Source of the DNA: Actinacidiphila guanduensis
GTDB taxonomy: Bacteria; Actinomycetota; Actinomycetes; Streptomycetales; Streptomycetaceae
NCBI RefSeq assembly: GCF_900103985.1
Contig: NZ_FNIE01000015.1
Location: 62,001-126,000 of the forward strand
Direction: 5' to 3'
Length of the DNA: 64,000 nucleotides
Part shown: positions 35,670-44,786 of the stretch, piece by piece
Layout of the letters: every line of letters starts with the position of its first letter
Numbering within the stretch: the stretch's first letter is position 1
Notes under the pieces: generated by a model
What the model was told of the DNA's origin: nothing
What the model saw: the letters and a program-made list of their open reading frames with translations, nothing else
Databases searched by the model: none
Position numbers and translations under genes: made by a program

Positions 35670-38624
35670 ATGGGAGAGTTCTCGGGTATAGACCCGACCG
35701 CGCTGAAACAGATGATCACGTCGTTCGACGGGGACCGCCGGCAGTTGCGGGACTTCGCCTCGCGGTACAAGGGGCAGTTCGCGTCGCAGGGGCTCGACAC
35801 CACCGACCTGAGCAGCCTCCTCGACATCTGCGGCTGGCTGGACGACGAGTCGCCCAAGCTCAAGCGGCGCGAGAACCTCGCCGCCGTCATGGACGCCGGT
35901 GCCGGCCCGGGCACCCACATGGTGCAGATCCCCGAGCCCGTCACCCAGACCTCCGCGCAGGCGCAGGCGGACGGCAAGAAGCTGGCCCAGCAGTTCAACG
36001 CCAACAACGGCGGCGACAGCAAGGCCGGCGACCAATACCACGCCATGGCACAGGAGTTGCTCGCCCACGAGAACGACCCGGACTTCTGCTCGGCGTTCTA
36101 CGCCAACCTCACACCGGCCGCGGCCACCTTGATGCCCACCCTTCTGGCCTCCACCGGCAGCAGCACCGCGGGCACCGACCTCATGGTCTACAGCCACGCG
36201 CTCGCCACCGCGACCGACGCCGGCTACCCGGCCCCGGGTTTCGACAAGGTCGTCGCCAGCTACACCTCGCCCCTGCCCAAGGGCGACAACGCCGCCGCCT
36301 GGAACCGCGCCGCGATGCTCCAGTACGGCACCTTCCCCACGGACTTCCTCACCAAGACCGTCCGCGCCTCCGGGCTGGACCAGTTCGGCAAAGACCCGAA
36401 CCAGGACTTCCGCGGCAACTCCTTCTACGCCCAGGCGCTCGGCCTGCCGCAGAACACCATCACCCTCGACCTGCAGGCCCTCGCGCCCAACGAGGCCGCC
36501 ACCCAGCAGGTCCTGGCCGGCATGGGCCAGGACCCCGGCAAGACGAACTTGGCCGGCAACCTCAAGTCCCTCACGGGGTACGCCGCTTCGCAGCACGACC
36601 CGCAGCTGACCGCCGCCTTCCAGGCCGCCCTCATGTCGGGTTCCGGCGACCGCGCCACACAGGGCCCCTACGGCTCGTACTACGCGCCCCTCGTGCACAC
36701 CGGCGCCGAGTCCACCTTCGCCACTGCCGCGATGAGCGCGCTCAGCAGCAGCCACGCGCAGCAGAGCGACTACCAGGACTTCATCACCACTACCTTCACC
36801 ACCTTCGGCCAACCCGCCGACGCCACCCCCCAGCAGGCCGGCACCCAGGCCGCCACACTGCTCCGGCTGGCCGAGAACGCCGACCCGAAGTGGCCCGCAA
36901 CGCGCCCCGCGATCAAGTCCGTTGCCGACCAGGCCGAGGCGGGCAAGAACGACGACGGCTTCATGAAGGGCTACTACGGCAACGGCGGCGGCGACCTCGA
37001 GTCGAACCTGGCGCTCGAACTGCACGCCATGGACGGCACCCAGGGCGGCACCGTCCTCAGCGCGGACTCCACGAAGATCCTCGGCGAGTTCGGCGACAAC
37101 CTGGCTGCCGCGACGAACCTGAGCGCGGCCGGCAAGCTGCCGGAGTTCAACGCCCGTACGTTCACCGCGCCGAAGGACATGTGGGCGGCGAGCATGCTCG
37201 TCAAGTACGGTCCTTCCGGCGACAAGTGGGACCACACGTTCCTCACGGACATGGGCGACGCCGCCCTGCACTGGCGCGCCGACCAGAAGGACAACCTGCG
37301 CCCGAGCTACACGCCGGGCGACATGAGCATCGGCACGGTCGACAGCTGGATCGACCCGAGCAACGACCCCTGGTACAAGGAACTCGGCCTGCACGAGGAC
37401 AACTTCACCAAGAACATCCCCGACCAGCAGGCCATAGCCCGCGGCGTGGCCGCCAACGACCCCAGCCTCGCGGTGCTCTCCAAACTCGGCGAGAACCCCC
37501 AGGCGTCCCGCGACCTCCTCGCGGGCAAGGACGGCAGGTTCGCCGCCGACCAACTCGTCAACAACAACTGGCAGACGCCCGGCATCAGCGACGATTCCAA
37601 GTTCCCCGCCCAGGTGCTGCTCGCTGCGACCAGCCCCAACGGCCTGAAGGGAGCGGAGCTGGCGAAGGCCTCGACAGCGGCGGCCAACGTATTCCAGGGC
37701 GCCCTGGACAACGCCAACGCAGCGAAGAACCAGCCCGCGAACATCAAGGAGCAGTACCCGCAGCTGCCGAGCCAACTCGCCGAGGGGCTGGCCCAGGTGG
37801 CGGCGATCTATGTTCCCGACCTGGCCCAGAGCATGGACAACAACGGCCCGGTGAAGCCGGATCCGAACCAGGTGCGGTTCTCGTCGTCGATCGACTCGAA
37901 GACCGGGAGGCCGTTCGTCAGCGGTGACGAGGACGCCATCGAGGCGCTGATGCAGCAGTTCATGACCGATCCCAAGGCGGCGGGCCTGTTCTCCGGAAGC
38001 ATGGACGGCTACATCGCCACCACGTCGAAGAACGCCGGCGCGGACCCCAAGGCCGCGCACGACCTGATGCGTCAGCTCGCCATGCTCGACGGGGATGTGC
38101 AGACGGTCAAGGAAGGCATGAAGTACACCCCCGCAGCGGCGCAGGATGCAAAAGACACGCAATCGGCGATGTACACGTGGATCGTCGGCGGCGTCCTCGG
38201 TACGGTCGTTCCGGGTGCCGAGGAGGGGGAAGTGGGCGCCCAGCTCCTCCTGGGCGGTCTGTCGGCGGGCATCGCCGGGGGGACGGCCTGGGGCTCGTAC
38301 CAGTTCCCGGGTGGTCACGCCGCGGCCGTGACGGACGACGCCCAGTCGGAACAGGACTTCGAGATGCGCGAGTTGAAGATCCCCATCGCTCAGGGCCTCA
38401 TCAACTCCGGTGCGGTGACCCCGCCGAAGGATGCCCACTGGTTCCACGACGGCAAACTGGACCAGGCAGCGATCAACGGGCAGTACTCCGGAGCCTTCAA
38501 CCAGTGGTGGCACGACAACGCCCCTGACGGCAGTCTCCCGTTGGATCTCTTCAACGCCGGCAAGGACGGGTACAACGACTCCACCTCGATGCGCCGCGCC
38601 CACGGGCAGAAGGACGGGCAATAG
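35670..38624 (+). CDS. Large helical protein, DUF6571-like, unknown function
   Basis: 984 residues from ATG 35670, preceded by GGGGGGA. The first ~80 residues (FSGIDPTALKQMITSFDGDR, GQFASQGLDTTDLSSLLDIC) look like a WXG100-type helical hairpin start. The body is Ala/Gln/Asn/Asp-rich and predicted helical, with repeated short turns such as PQQAGTQAATLLRLAENADP. A likely membrane hairpin lies at about 834-875 (TWIVGGVLGTVVPG, LLLGGLSAGIAGG). The tail ends SMRRAHGQKDGQ. I recall similar large Streptomyces proteins under DUF6571, some near type VII secretion, but the name is from memory. No nuclease or toxin motif was found. Two lipoprotein genes follow at once, suggesting an operon. Confidence 0.7.
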   Translation: MGEFSGIDPTALKQMITSFDGDRRQLRDFASRYKGQFASQGLDTTDLSSLLDICGWLDDESPKLKRRENLAAVMDAGAGPGTHMVQIPEPVTQTSAQAQADGKKLAQQFNANNGGDSKAGDQYHAMAQELLAHENDPDFCSAFYANLTPAAATLMPTLLASTGSSTAGTDLMVYSHALATATDAGYPAPGFDKVVASYTSPLPKGDNAAAWNRAAMLQYGTFPTDFLTKTVRASGLDQFGKDPNQDFRGNSFYAQALGLPQNTITLDLQALAPNEAATQQVLAGMGQDPGKTNLAGNLKSLTGYAASQHDPQLTAAFQAALMSGSGDRATQGPYGSYYAPLVHTGAESTFATAAMSALSSSHAQQSDYQDFITTTFTTFGQPADATPQQAGTQAATLLRLAENADPKWPATRPAIKSVADQAEAGKNDDGFMKGYYGNGGGDLESNLALELHAMDGTQGGTVLSADSTKILGEFGDNLAAATNLSAAGKLPEFNARTFTAPKDMWAASMLVKYGPSGDKWDHTFLTDMGDAALHWRADQKDNLRPSYTPGDMSIGTVDSWIDPSNDPWYKELGLHEDNFTKNIPDQQAIARGVAANDPSLAVLSKLGENPQASRDLLAGKDGRFAADQLVNNNWQTPGISDDSKFPAQVLLAATSPNGLKGAELAKASTAAANVFQGALDNANAAKNQPANIKEQYPQLPSQLAEGLAQVAAIYVPDLAQSMDNNGPVKPDPNQVRFSSSIDSKTGRPFVSGDEDAIEALMQQFMTDPKAAGLFSGSMDGYIATTSKNAGADPKAAHDLMRQLAMLDGDVQTVKEGMKYTPAAAQDAKDTQSAMYTWIVGGVLGTVVPGAEEGEVGAQLLLGGLSAGIAGGTAWGSYQFPGGHAAAVTDDAQSEQDFEMRELKIPIAQGLINSGAVTPPKDAHWFHDGKLDQAAINGQYSGAFNQWWHDNAPDGSLPLDLFNAGKDGYNDSTSMRRAHGQKDGQ

Positions 38625-38695
38625 GCGTGACGAGTGATGTTCAGGGCCGGGCCGGGCGGCGGTTCGGGGACGACCGATCGTTGAGGAGAGTGCGG

Positions 38696-39781
38696 ATGAC
38701 GCTGGGTTCACGGCACCGGGCAAGGAGCGCCGTCGCGGCTGTCGCGGGGTTGCTGGCCCTGGCCGCGTGCGGCGGGCACTCCGGGCCGCCGGGCCCGCCG
38801 AAGGCCGGGCAGGCCCGGGTGATCGGGGAGGCGAGCGGCGACGGCGGCATCGGCTCGGAGGTGGCGGGCGACACGCGGGGCGTGGCCGCGGGCCCGGGCG
38901 GCACGGTGTACGTGAACACCGACGAGTACCTGGTGCGGCTCGGCGCGGACGGGAAGTTCACGGATGTCTCCGGACGGCAGGCCGGTCGGCCCGCGCCCGA
39001 GGACCGCGGCCTGAGCGGGCTCGTCGTCCGCGGCGACGGGACCCTGCTCACGGGTGAGGACGGCCAGGTGGTGTCGATCGCCCCCGACGGCACGATCACC
39101 GAACTCGCCGGCACCGCGGGCGCGTTCCGGTCCCTGACCGCCGCGGTGCCCACGTCCGCCGCCGCGGCCGGCTTCCACTTCGCCCGTGGAGTCACGCCCT
39201 TGGGCGTGGAGAAGGACGGCACGGTCCTCATCGAGGACAGCAACGTCGTGTGGTCGCTCAGCAACGGACGGCTGACGCAGCGCTACCGGCAGGCCGCCGC
39301 GAAAAGCCCGACCGGCGCCGTCAGCCCCTTCCTGGGCGAGGAATCGACGGCCGATCCGGACGGCACCGTCTTCCTGGCCCCCCGCGGCGACTCCGCGTCC
39401 CTGGCCGACGTGGTCGTCGTCCCCGGCGACGGACAGGCGGCCCACAAGCTCGCCGTCCCCTCGCAGTTGACGGGTGCGGACGTGCCGACAGCGCAGTTGC
39501 AGCCGACATTCCTCACCGGGGACGGCACAGGCGGCATCTACCTCAACGCCATCCCGGCGAAGGCACCGGGCTCCTACGTCCTCCACATCCACGACGGCCG
39601 CGCCGACATCGTCGCATCGAGCACCGCCTCGGCCGCATCCGGCACCTGCAAGGCCCACAAACCCGTAGCGGCCCGCGACTTCCCCTGCACTCTGCCCCAA
39701 GCCCTCGCCTACCGCGCCGGCCACCTCTACCTCGCGGGCAACCGCCCCTACATCCTGGACATCGGCGTCCCGACCAGCTGA
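38696..39781 (+). CDS. Lipoprotein with propeller-like repeats, paralogue A
   Basis: 361 residues. MTLGSRHRARSAVAAVAGLL is a signal peptide ending in the lipobox LAAC, then GGHSGPPGPPKAGQARV. The body has NHL/propeller-like strands (GVAAGPGGTVYVNTDEYLVR, VVRGDGTLLTGEDGQVVSIA). The C-terminal cysteine motif TCKAHKPVAARDFPCTLPQA is shared with the next gene. ATG 38696 has GAGGAG 7 nt upstream; in-frame GTGs at 38690 and 38627 are alternatives, the latter only 2 bp after the previous stop. Outer-membrane-face anchored. Probably part of the same operon as the 984-residue protein. Confidence 0.78.
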   Translation: MTLGSRHRARSAVAAVAGLLALAACGGHSGPPGPPKAGQARVIGEASGDGGIGSEVAGDTRGVAAGPGGTVYVNTDEYLVRLGADGKFTDVSGRQAGRPAPEDRGLSGLVVRGDGTLLTGEDGQVVSIAPDGTITELAGTAGAFRSLTAAVPTSAAAAGFHFARGVTPLGVEKDGTVLIEDSNVVWSLSNGRLTQRYRQAAAKSPTGAVSPFLGEESTADPDGTVFLAPRGDSASLADVVVVPGDGQAAHKLAVPSQLTGADVPTAQLQPTFLTGDGTGGIYLNAIPAKAPGSYVLHIHDGRADIVASSTASAASGTCKAHKPVAARDFPCTLPQALAYRAGHLYLAGNRPYILDIGVPTS

Positions 39782-39813
39782 ACGCGCGCCGACACACGGA
39801 GAGCTTTCGATAA

Positions 39814-40956
39814 TTGCTTACGCAGGGAACGGGATTCACGGCCCACAGCGCCGCCACGTCCGAAGCACGCCAGCGCGCAACGGCCTCCCGCGGGCGTACG
39901 GCTTCGGTTGCCGTCGCGGCCGCGCTGGCCGGGCTGGTCGCCGTGACCGGCTGCGGCGGCAACGGGAAGCCGCCCGCGCCGAAGCCGGGGCAGGCCGCGC
40001 TGCTCGGGACGTACGACAACGGCACCACGGTCGGCCAGACGCTGTCCGCGGTCCATCCCAACGGGGCCGCGACCGACGCGGCCGGCACCACCTACCTGGT
40101 CAACTCCCCCGCTCTGGCCGGGCTGAGCACCGCGGGCAAGGGGACGGCCTACCCCGCGAGCGAGCACTACTACGACGCGACCCCGCCGGACGGCCTGGTG
40201 GCGATGCCCGACGGCACGCTGCTGTTCGGGCACGGCGGCGAAGTGGTCCGGTTCGACCCGAAGAGCGGCGCCGCCGCGGTGCTGGCGGGCAACGCCGACC
40301 GGACCCGCGACTACAACGCGACCGCGGCCGCCACCGCCGCGGCCGGCAGCGTCCGCTTCACCAAGTCGGCCGTCCCGGTCGGGGTGACCAAGGCGGGCGC
40401 CGTCGTGATCCTCGACGGCCGGGCCCTCTGGTCGCTGGCGGCCGGCAGGCTCACCCGCTTCCACCAGCAGCCGGTCGTCGACGACAAGGACGCCACCTTC
40501 CTCACCGAGGGCAACGCCGTTGCCCCTGACGGCACGACGTACCTACGAGGGGCCAGGACCGGCTCCCCCACCCTCGGCGCCGTGCGCGTCATCTCCCCGC
40601 AGGGTCAGGAGACCGCGCCGGCGCTGCCCGCCGCCATCCCCGGCGTCGACGGCCGCCCCGCCGACCTCACCACGACCTGGCTCGCCTCGGACGGCGCGGA
40701 CGGACTCTACGTCCACGCGGTCCGACTCACCGGTGGCAGCGGCGATTACGTCCTCCACCTCCACAACGGCACCGCCACGGTGGTGCTTTCCGCGAAGCCC
40801 ACCGCGAAAGCCGCCAAGGACGGCACGTGCGACGTCCACAAGCCCGTCGACGCGGCCCATTTCCCCTGCGCCCTCCCGCGCACCCTGACCTACCACGCCG
40901 GCCAACTGGTCCTGGCGGGCGAGAAGTCCTACGTCGTACGGCTCCCGGCGACGTAA
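39814..40956 (+). CDS. Lipoprotein with propeller-like repeats, paralogue B
   Basis: 380 residues from TTG 39814, the only start available before the signal sequence. The signal ends ALAGLVAVTGC, followed by GGNGKPPAPKPGQAALLG, the same layout as paralogue A. Propeller strands include GAATDAAGTTYLVNSPALAG and GLVAMPDGTLLFGHGGEVVR. The C-terminus repeats the pattern TCDVHKPVDAAHFPCALPRT, so the two are tandem duplicates that have diverged. Function unknown. The ribosome binding site is poor (GGAG about 12 nt upstream), suggesting low or coupled translation. Confidence 0.75.
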   Translation: MLTQGTGFTAHSAATSEARQRATASRGRTASVAVAAALAGLVAVTGCGGNGKPPAPKPGQAALLGTYDNGTTVGQTLSAVHPNGAATDAAGTTYLVNSPALAGLSTAGKGTAYPASEHYYDATPPDGLVAMPDGTLLFGHGGEVVRFDPKSGAAAVLAGNADRTRDYNATAAATAAAGSVRFTKSAVPVGVTKAGAVVILDGRALWSLAAGRLTRFHQQPVVDDKDATFLTEGNAVAPDGTTYLRGARTGSPTLGAVRVISPQGQETAPALPAAIPGVDGRPADLTTTWLASDGADGLYVHAVRLTGGSGDYVLHLHNGTATVVLSAKPTAKAAKDGTCDVHKPVDAAHFPCALPRTLTYHAGQLVLAGEKSYVVRLPAT

Positions 40957-41096
40957 GCAAGAGAGGGCACGAAGCCGGCAGTCCGGCGGATACCGGGTGT
41001 TCCGGTACGAACCCGCGGCCCTGCAACACGATAATCACATGATCACGCGAATAGCTCCTAGAGTGCTCCCATCGCTGGAGTCACCCTGGGGGATGC

Positions 41097-42431
41097 GTGT
41101 CTGCCTGGCTGCTGAGTTGTAACCCGAAGCGGTTCGACCTGGAAGGTCACCGCCGCGACGGTCACCTCCTCACCTCATGGACGATCGCCCGCTACGTGGA
41201 CGAAGTAGCGGACGGCGATGAGTTCGCGTTGTGGGTCACCGGCGAGAACGCCGGCGTCGTTGCATACGGTCATTTCACCGGCGCGGCAGCGTACGGGCAG
41301 CCCGACCTGAGCTACTGGGCCGAGGACCCCGGCCCCCGACACTTCGTGCCGCTCGCCGTCGACAAGTGGCTCGACCTGCGGGTCCCCAAAGCTCGGCTCG
41401 CCGCCGACCCCCGTATGAGTCAACTGACCATTCTTCGGCAGCCGTTCGCGGGCAGCCCTCATCGGTTGACCGCCGTGGAGTGGCAGATCCTGCGCACAAT
41501 CATCGAGGCGAGGGAGGGAGCAGACCCGGAGTGGGACCTCGCCCCAGGTGACGAGATCCGCAGGGTCGACCTGCATCATCGGTACGGGGGCAGCTCCCAG
41601 AACGGCATCTCCCCGAGTAGCAGGACGGACAATGTGCTGATCTTCACCGCTCCCAGTTCAGGTCACCAGCACGGCTACTTCGACACTTGGAACGAGGACG
41701 GAACGTTCCACTACACCGGCGAAGGCCAAGTCGGTGACCAGAGAATGATTCGGGGCAACAAGGCGATTCTGGAGCACGCGCAAACGGGAAAGAGGTTGCG
41801 TCTGTTCGACGGTGCTCGCGGAACTGTGCGGTACATCGGGGAATGGACCCTCGATCCTGAGGAGCCCTACACGGAGGACGAGGCGCCGGCTACCGGCGGC
41901 GGCGCCCTCCGCAAGGTCATCCGCTTCCACCTCGTACCCGTCAACGCCACCGTCAGCGCTCCTGAAGTTGCGATCGGACAGCGCTACGTGCCGCCGGACG
42001 AGAACGTGGTGGTGACACCAGCCGCAGCCAGTACGCCGGACCCGGATCTGGTGGGGCGGAACCTGGCGACGCACCGCAGGCTGCAGAATCTGCTGGCCGC
42101 CGAAGCGCAGAGTCGCGGTCTCACCGTCTTGTCCCCTGACGTGTCGGACCCCGACTTCGATCTTGCCTGGAGGGACAGGGCCGGCCACTTGACCGTCTGC
42201 GAGGTCAAGTCCCTGACGCAGGCGAACGAGGTTCGCCAACTGCGGGCGGGCCTCGGCCAAGTGCTCGACTACCAGGACCGACTTCGCGAGCGCGCCCCGG
42301 ATGCATCAGCCGTTTTGTGGGTGGAGCGGGAGCCGTCCGAGCGGAGGTGGATCCACTTGTGCCAGCGGGTCGGCGTACTTCTCGCGTGGCCGGGCCAGGA
42401 GGAATCGGTCTTCGGCGGGCCTTCTGCTTGA
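41097..42431 (+). CDS. EVE + SRA-like + PD-(D/E)XK protein, putative modification-dependent restriction endonuclease
   Basis: 444 residues from GTG 41097 with GGGGGA upstream. Residues 1-~130 read as an EVE domain (SAWLLSCNPKRFDLEGH, GDEFALWVTGENAGVVAYG). Residues ~150-270 match the SRA-like domain of ScoMcrA-type enzymes: LHHRYGGSSQNGISPSS, HGYFDTWNEDGTFHYTGEGQ, GDQRMIRGNKAILEH. The C-terminal ~110 residues form a PD-(D/E)XK nuclease with D355 in DFDLAW, E369 and K371 in VCEVKSL, and Q388/Y392 in GLGQVLDYQ. EVE and SRA folds read modified bases, so this is a candidate type IV restriction enzyme in a single chain. It stands alone; no methyltransferase is nearby, as expected for type IV. Cytosolic. 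Confidence 0.8.
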   Translation: MSAWLLSCNPKRFDLEGHRRDGHLLTSWTIARYVDEVADGDEFALWVTGENAGVVAYGHFTGAAAYGQPDLSYWAEDPGPRHFVPLAVDKWLDLRVPKARLAADPRMSQLTILRQPFAGSPHRLTAVEWQILRTIIEAREGADPEWDLAPGDEIRRVDLHHRYGGSSQNGISPSSRTDNVLIFTAPSSGHQHGYFDTWNEDGTFHYTGEGQVGDQRMIRGNKAILEHAQTGKRLRLFDGARGTVRYIGEWTLDPEEPYTEDEAPATGGGALRKVIRFHLVPVNATVSAPEVAIGQRYVPPDENVVVTPAAASTPDPDLVGRNLATHRRLQNLLAAEAQSRGLTVLSPDVSDPDFDLAWRDRAGHLTVCEVKSLTQANEVRQLRAGLGQVLDYQDRLRERAPDASAVLWVEREPSERRWIHLCQRVGVLLAWPGQEESVFGGPSA

Positions 42432-42460
42432 GCTGCGTCGAGTTGGGCACAACCAGACGC

Positions 42461-42507
42461 ACGGGCCCCCGGCCTGCGGCTTTGGGTGCCGCGGGGCGGG
42501 GGCCCGT
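42461..42507. terminator. Bidirectional terminator between convergent genes
   Basis: acgggcccccg (42461-42471) pairs with cgggggcccgt (42497-42507); the interior can form a second stem. It serves the restriction-enzyme gene and the amidase gene. Confidence 0.75.
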
Positions 42508-42523
42508 TGAGGGGGAAGAGGGG

Positions 42524-44479
42524 CTAGCTCTCGGTGACGTCCGCCGCGTTGACCAGCGCCACGCGGTGGTTGTACTGGATCGTGTAGACCGTTGCCGCGC
42601 CCTCGATGTACGTCTCCGTGGGGCGGGTGGTGCCGTTGGCCGGGTAGAAGTCGTCATGCGGGGCCGGCGCGGCGGTGGCCACGTAGGCCTGGCCGGCCGG
42701 GAAGGCGTACTTACTCAGCGGCGGGGCCGTGTCCGGGGCCAGGCCCGCGGGGTACTCCGAGGGGTCGGGGTAGGCCTCGCCGTAGACGGGGGCACTGGCG
42801 CCCGTCGTCGTGAGGATGCGCACGTGCCGCGCCTGGACCGTGTTGCAGCCGTGCGGGTTGTCGAACCACACCTTCTGGCCGCCGTACCAGATCGCCGTCC
42901 ACGAGCCCTGGCGGCCGGCGACGACGAACTGCTGGCCCGCCGAGACGGTGGCGCTCCAGTCACTGATGTCGTCGGTGCCCGCGGCACCGTTCGCGTGGAT
43001 GTACGGGTCGCCCGCCAGCGGCGCGTCCGCGCTCGGCGCGGTGCGCACGAAGAGGAAGTTGGACGGGGCGGTCTCCTCGGTGCAGGCGGGTGTGGCGCCG
43101 GTCGGGTCGTCCTTCGGGCAGACCGTGGCCGTCTGCTCGTTGGTCGCGAAGGCCGGTGCGATCGTCACCGCGGTGCCGACCGGGCCGACGCCGTGCCGGC
43201 CCCGGTCGGTCGGCGCGCCCAGCAGCGCCATGAAGCCGTTCCAGTCCCAGTACGGTCCCGGGTCCCAGTGCATGCCGGAGACGTACGAGTCGACCGGGCC
43301 GGGCACGTTGTCGTGGCCGATGATGTGCTCGCGGTCGAGCTTCACGTCGTACTTGGCCGCCAGGTACTTCACCAGTTCGGCGGTGTTCTCGTACTGGACC
43401 TGCGTGTACCAGGTGGCCCCGTGGGCGGCGTAGCCCTCGTGCTCGATGCCGATCGAGTGCATGTTGAACCAGTAGTTGCCCGCGTGGAACGCGAGGTCCT
43501 TGTCGGCCACCGACTGGGTGATCGCGCCGTCCGAGGACCGCATCACGTAGTTCGCGGCGTCACCGGAGGCCGGGTTCTGGAAGGCGTCGATCGCCGTCTG
43601 GTAGGGCGTCTCGGTGTCGTGGATGACGATGTAGTCGATCTTCATGCCGTCCGAAGGACGGTTCGCCACCTGGTAGTTGGTGGTCGCCGCGGGCGCCGAC
43701 TGGCAGTCCAGGTCGGGCGGGCAGTCGGTGCCCGCCGCCGAGGTCTTCGCGAGGTGCAGCGCGGCCAGCCGGCCGGTGTCGGGCCGCAGCGAGGGCTGCG
43801 CCGCGAGGTCCACGCGCTGGCCGTCCGCCGTGGTGCGCGCGGCGCCCGACCTGATCGTCGCGAAGACGCGGTTCGCGAAGCCCGCGGCGGCGGACTGGTC
43901 GCTCGACCCGCTGTAGCGGGCCACCGCCGCGTACCACTGCGCGGGATCGCTCGGGGTGCCGCCCGCCAGGCTCTTCTCGTACGAGGCGAGCAGCGCCGCC
44001 GCCGCGCGGATGTTGTCCCGCCGGTCGGTGCGCACCTGCTGCGCGGGGACGCCGATCAGCCGGGCCGCCGCGGTCAGCGTGTGCAGCGAGGGGTCGGCCG
44101 TCAGCGACGCCAGGTCGGAGCGGCCCGCCGCGCCGGCGCCGCCGTCCGCGACCATCGACGGCGTCACGTCCGTCAGGCTCATCGGCCCGTAGCCGCCGCT
44201 GGTGTTGTGCCCCTGGTGGACGTCCCACCGGGACTCCTCGTACCCGACGGCCATCAGCACCGCCTGCGGCACCTTCGACTCCCGCGCGGCGAACGCGAAG
44301 TCCTGCTGCTCGCCCGAGGAGGCCCCCGAGGAAGCCTGCGCCGAGGCCCCCGCGCTGGTCGCCGCGGGCGTACCCGGGGCGGCCGACGCCGCCGGCACCG
44401 ACACGCACCCCGCGACGACCATCGCCGCGCCCACGACACCCGTCGCGAGCTTCCGTCGCGATCCCCGTCTCTGACCCAC
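42524..44479 (-). CDS. Secreted N-acetylmuramoyl-L-alanine amidase with lysozyme-like N-terminal domain
   Basis: About 651 residues from GTG 44479 (VGQRRGSRRKLATGVVGAAM). The signal region ends VVAGCVSVPAASAA; the Cys may be a lipobox, but the AxA signal-peptidase site fits better. Residues ~60-240 look like a transglycosylase-type domain (VGYEESRWDVHQ, GGYGPMSLTDVTPSM). The amidase_2/PGRP domain follows: DYIVIHDTETPYQTAIDAFQ with the first zinc His, AFHAGNYWFNMHSIGIEHEG, and IIGHDNVPGP. After ~430 come SH3-like or binding segments ending NHRVALVNAADVTES. It cleaves the peptide from glycan in peptidoglycan. Frame continues upstream to 44689 without start signals. Confidence 0.82.
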   Translation of the reverse strand: MGQRRGSRRKLATGVVGAAMVVAGCVSVPAASAAPGTPAATSAGASAQASSGASSGEQQDFAFAARESKVPQAVLMAVGYEESRWDVHQGHNTSGGYGPMSLTDVTPSMVADGGAGAAGRSDLASLTADPSLHTLTAAARLIGVPAQQVRTDRRDNIRAAAALLASYEKSLAGGTPSDPAQWYAAVARYSGSSDQSAAAGFANRVFATIRSGAARTTADGQRVDLAAQPSLRPDTGRLAALHLAKTSAAGTDCPPDLDCQSAPAATTNYQVANRPSDGMKIDYIVIHDTETPYQTAIDAFQNPASGDAANYVMRSSDGAITQSVADKDLAFHAGNYWFNMHSIGIEHEGYAAHGATWYTQVQYENTAELVKYLAAKYDVKLDREHIIGHDNVPGPVDSYVSGMHWDPGPYWDWNGFMALLGAPTDRGRHGVGPVGTAVTIAPAFATNEQTATVCPKDDPTGATPACTEETAPSNFLFVRTAPSADAPLAGDPYIHANGAAGTDDISDWSATVSAGQQFVVAGRQGSWTAIWYGGQKVWFDNPHGCNTVQARHVRILTTTGASAPVYGEAYPDPSEYPAGLAPDTAPPLSKYAFPAGQAYVATAAPAPHDDFYPANGTTRPTETYIEGAATVYTIQYNHRVALVNAADVTES

Positions 44480-44786
44480 GCTGCCTCTTCTCCGCCGGTA
44501 CGCGATGCGCCCGGTCACTCGCACAGGTGACCCCACGTCAGCCGTCGCGGTCGATGATAGGGGCCGCCGCCCCGGCCGTCCGAGAGGGGCAACAGTGTGC
44601 CGTCGCCGGAGCGTCGGGTGCGGGACGGGCCGCCGCACGCCCGCGTTCACGCGGCATTGACACCATGTTCCCGCGTCACCACCATGCACACGTCATGTCG
44701 CGCGACCCCGGGTCGTACGAGGCAGCCGGCCCGCCGCCTGGTACGCCGCCGGACCCCGCCCCCACCGGACGTCAGGAGAACCGCCC
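44480..44786. other. Divergent intergenic region (amidase / phospholipase C)
   Basis: 307 bp. catgttcccgcgtcaccacc at 44663-44682 vaguely recalls Pho-box repeats, but the match is too weak to call. No gene is supported. Confidence 0.35.

Noticed and set aside
35571..38723. 1050-codon minus-strand open frame opposite the 984-residue protein
   Set aside because: Gly/Arg/Val-rich shadow without start signals; the plus strand has proper start, ribosome binding site and composition.
44655..44690. Pho-box-like sequence upstream of phospholipase C
   Set aside because: Only part of one GTTCACC-type unit fits; the 11-nt repeat is not convincing.
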